DNA of 57,578 bases from Lachnospiraceae bacterium (GTDB lineage: Bacteria > Bacillota > Clostridia > Lachnospirales > Lachnospiraceae), in the NCBI GenBank assembly GCA_014804485.1, contig JAAUZT010000020.1:2396-59973 (forward strand), written 5' to 3'. Below are positions 55,545 to 57,578 of this stretch, one piece after another (position 1 is the stretch's first letter; every line of letters starts with the position of its first letter). Under the pieces are notes generated by a model. It was not told the origin of the DNA and did no database searches. It saw nothing but the letters and a program-made list of their open reading frames with translations. Made by a program: the position numbers and the translations under genes.

Positions 55545-56645
55545 TTACATCCGCCTGTATACACGATATCCCTCTTCCACACAAAGCAAAAGCACTACGG
55601 CAATCAGGGGAATCATCATCGCCTCTCTTCCCCATTCTACGGCTTCATAGACCGATCCGGTCATGACTAGGAAGAGGGGCATACAGGAGGTAAAGAAATA
55701 CCCTGCTCCGCCGAAAAACACCCTGATTAACAGTGGCAGCGCCCACAAGATTCCTGCTGTCGTTACCGCACCGAAGGTACTCTTACATTGCGCAGACGCG
55801 CACATTGTGATTGCACATAACAGGAGCATCGCCAGAAAATTCATGCCCAGCATAATTCCGGCAAATGTGCCTGCCGACATGTATCCGGTTTTCAGATCGG
55901 CACGAAGCGGCTGTGACAACACGATACAGATCGCACACCCGCCGCCGTCCATCCCGTAGATACAGGCGCTCATTATGAAGCATAACAGCACGGTCATGCC
56001 ATAGACTATTATAGTCAATGTAAATGCGGCGGCAATTTTCGCATACACATCCTTTTCTTTTCCTTCCTGTGTCGTAAATAACAGCGGCAGCATCTTCGCC
56101 TGCCCTTCCTGTGCAAACAGGGTAGATATCGACATCAGCAGCAGGATACTCGCCAATATCATTCCCATCTGCAGCGTATCCAGAAAAGCCGTCCATCCGT
56201 TCGTATAAGCAAATTGTATTTCTGTACCTGACACACGCTGCACTTTGCCAAGCTCCGTATCCGCAATATCATATGCCTGCGTCGGCGCCTTATAAGCATT
56301 CCAATCACGCTTGTACCCGTCTGACAGATAAGTGGTTACGAAATTATTCAGATAATTGCCATCCTGCCAGCCCGGATAATCATACACCACCTCCGAAGGC
56401 AGTCCGTACCGCTCCACCATCGCCGAAACCTTCTCATCCGTAAGCACCCCTCGGTATTCCTCCGTAATCCGCCTGTTGACCTTAACCGCCTCATATCCAG
56501 AGTACCGCACCCCGTCCACAAAAGCCAGCTCACTACCGACCGTTGTCGCAAAATAGAATCCCGTAATCAATATCATACATACCCCACAGATCACAAACCC
56601 CTTCTTATGCCACAATTTATATAATTCCATCCGATATAATCTCAT
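55545..56645 (-). CDS. ABC-2-type transporter permease
   Basis: 366 residues. One membrane helix at the N-terminus (KKGFVICGVCMILITGFYFA), a large external loop of about 120 residues, then five or six helices in the C-terminal half, ending in VVLLLCVEEGYRVYRRM. This is the ABC-2 permease plan. No ATPase gene is next to it: downstream is the GH42 gene in the other direction and upstream a repeat-filled gap, so it is an orphan here. Substrate unknown. Confidence 0.8.
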   Translation of the reverse strand: MRLYRMELYKLWHKKGFVICGVCMILITGFYFATTVGSELAFVDGVRYSGYEAVKVNRRITEEYRGVLTDEKVSAMVERYGLPSEVVYDYPGWQDGNYLNNFVTTYLSDGYKRDWNAYKAPTQAYDIADTELGKVQRVSGTEIQFAYTNGWTAFLDTLQMGMILASILLLMSISTLFAQEGQAKMLPLLFTTQEGKEKDVYAKIAAAFTLTIIVYGMTVLLCFIMSACIYGMDGGGCAICIVLSQPLRADLKTGYMSAGTFAGIMLGMNFLAMLLLCAITMCASAQCKSTFGAVTTAGILWALPLLIRVFFGGAGYFFTSCMPLFLVMTGSVYEAVEWGREAMMIPLIAVVLLLCVEEGYRVYRRM

Positions 56646-56707
56646 ATCGTCTCCTCCTCACCTCCATATAATTCAGATGTCATAAACTAATTCATTAAAC
56701 GTGCCAA

Positions 56708-57024
56708 GGCAGACTGCACAAAATGTTCACGCAGTCGTCCTGCGCAGGAATATGAGATTTTCTTAATATTCCGTTCAACATCCAGAAATTTCAAGGGACG
56801 TGCTTATTACCCTAAAGGGCAATAAGCCTATGTCCCGAAAAGCCCGACATGAGCAAGACATGAAGTTATACTAAGGACACCAAAGTACGGTGTCCAAGTA
56901 TAACTAAGTCATGTCTGGATGGCGAATAGAGGGCGGTTTCGTCCGTCTCCTCAATCAAGCCGGAATATTGTAGAAAATCCATATGACGAAGCCCGACACA
57001 AGAGAACATTTTTCGCAGTCTGCC
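56708..57024. repeat. Large palindromic repeat, copy C
   Basis: Terminal arms GGCAGACTGCACAAAATGTTC (56708) and its complement with two mismatches (57004-57024). Interior blocks match copy A: GTCCTGCGCAGGA, GAGATTTTCTTAATATTCCG, GAGGGCGGTT, and CGGAATATTGTAGAAAATCC. The arms differ from those of copy A but still pair with each other. The centre holds a GGGAC-hairpin and a nested copy of the bulged AGACATGA hairpin (56856-56916). It fills most of the 580-base gap between the divergent permease and sigma genes. Confidence 0.85.
56856..56916 (+). repeat. Bulged AGACATGA hairpin nested in copy C
   Basis: AGACATGA-AGTTATACT ... GGACACC-N6-GGTGTCC ... AGTATAACT-AAG-TCATGTCT, again with the AAG bulge in the 3' arm. 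This copy is in plus orientation and no promoter precedes it. Confidence 0.75.
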
Positions 57025-57133
57025 CCTACACTTGTATCAAGCCCTTTTAACATCTGCTTAAAATAACCCCTCTCCCCTCCGAAAAGTTCACCGCCCTCCA
57101 CACAAAAAATCTTTTCCCCCGATTAATCTTTTG

Positions 57134-57139
57134 TATAAT
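57134..57139 (+). promoter_or_regulatory. Possible -10 box of the sigma factor gene
   Basis: TATAAT about 87 bases before the start codon; the -35 region (TTTTCC at 57112) is weak. Confidence 0.4.
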
Positions 57140-57225
57140 AGAATCAGTTATTTAAGTGTCAGACTAATCACCGCGGCGAATCTGACACAAGACAACAGAC
57201 AGCATAGAAAGCACAGGATAATCAA

Positions 57226-57578
57226 GTGACAGACAAAGAACTGATCCGGAAAGTTCATAGCGGAAGCAAAGACGCCTTAAACGCCATCGTGGAAAAATAC
57301 TATGATGAAATATACCGTTTCTGTCTGTATCTGACGGGGCAGGCGACCGATTCCTACGATATCACGCAGGAAGTGTTCCTTCGCTTCATTAAATATGTAG
57401 ATTCCTACGAATACCGTAATCTGAAGGGCTATCTGCTTATCATCGCCCGCAACCTGTGCCGCGACTATTTTCACCATAAGAAAGACACCGCCTGTATCGA
57501 GGAGGCATCCTATGCCGGTAGAGAGGACGCGGAACTTCACAATCTGGAAGACCGCCTGCTCCTATGGCATGCACTACA
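57226..57578 (+). CDS. ECF sigma factor, N-terminal part (runs off window)
   Basis: 117 codons from a GTG at 57226 (AGGATAA upstream). Region 2 is clear: ALNAIVEKYYDEIYRFCLYL, DSYDITQEVFLRFIKYV, NLKGYLLIIARNLCRDYF. Region 4 lies beyond the window. Opposite in direction to the permease gene. Confidence 0.9.
   Translation, partial: MTDKELIRKVHSGSKDALNAIVEKYYDEIYRFCLYLTGQATDSYDITQEVFLRFIKYVDSYEYRNLKGYLLIIARNLCRDYFHHKKDTACIEEASYAGREDAELHNLEDRLLLWHAL

Overview
The window looks like a chromosomal segment of an anaerobic Firmicute, most likely a gut Lachnospiraceae (class Clostridia). Supporting signs are a single-chain PurL of 1278 residues with a fused glutaminase domain, a DUF3842-type protein, QueH, many ECF sigma/anti-sigma pairs, small zinc-ribbon membrane proteins, strong AGGAGG ribosome sites, and plant-glycan enzymes (GH13, GH42, GH53, 4-alpha-glucanotransferase) with LacI regulators. 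No phage, insertion sequence or CRISPR array was seen; the only mobile traces are decayed fragments and small palindromic repeats.

Layout. 0-9 kb: the end of a response-regulator gene, a degenerate serine-hydrolase-like gene, a lipoprotein next to a two-component system (3.2-5.3 kb), a zinc-ribbon membrane protein with an alpha/beta hydrolase, and an RsiV-like anti-sigma with its ECF sigma factor. 9-12.3 kb: a nucleotide-binding phosphotransferase, tRNA-Val and tRNA-Met, and a second ECF sigma/anti-sigma pair. 12.4-28.6 kb: housekeeping genes on the minus strand: argS, a tautomerase, then carA-carB followed by three genes joined by 4-base overlaps (847-residue exported protein, DUF4304-like protein, QueH), a zinc-ribbon protein and purL. 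28.6-34 kb: decayed gene fragments, a RelB-type antitoxin with a broken PIN toxin, and a module of a TetR regulator, an unknown 170-residue protein and a divergent 754-residue protein with a cyclic-nucleotide-binding-like domain. 34-43 kb: a maltodextrin locus (extracellular GH13 lipoprotein, MalE/F/G-type ABC importer, MalQ, divergent LacI regulator with palindromic operators). 43-55.5 kb: GH53 endo-galactanase, a 612-residue carbohydrate-enzyme-like protein with a zinc-ribbon partner, a chemoreceptor, DUF3842, an XRE/GyrI-like regulator, a secreted Cys/His-rich protein, an ECF transporter S component with a kinase, and a LacI/GH42 pair. 55.5 kb to the end: an orphan ABC-2 permease and the start of a third ECF sigma factor.

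The locus imports and degrades starch oligosaccharides (MalEFG, GH13, MalQ) and beta-galactans (GH53, GH42). One LacI-type operator sequence occurs both between lacI and GH42 and immediately downstream of the promoter of the 612-residue gene, which suggests one regulon.

The most unusual content is not protein coding. A hairpin family with a conserved 3-base bulge and compensatory arm changes lies at the predicted 5' end of the purL and 114-residue-protein transcripts, at the carA-carB junction, and inside a larger palindromic repeat. That larger palindromic repeat is present in two full copies and one partial copy, and its terminal arms differ between copies yet remain self-complementary. A second small hairpin family (GTAACWGT...ACWGTTAC) occurs at two leaders. 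All functional statements here are inferred from reading the sequence; no database search was run.
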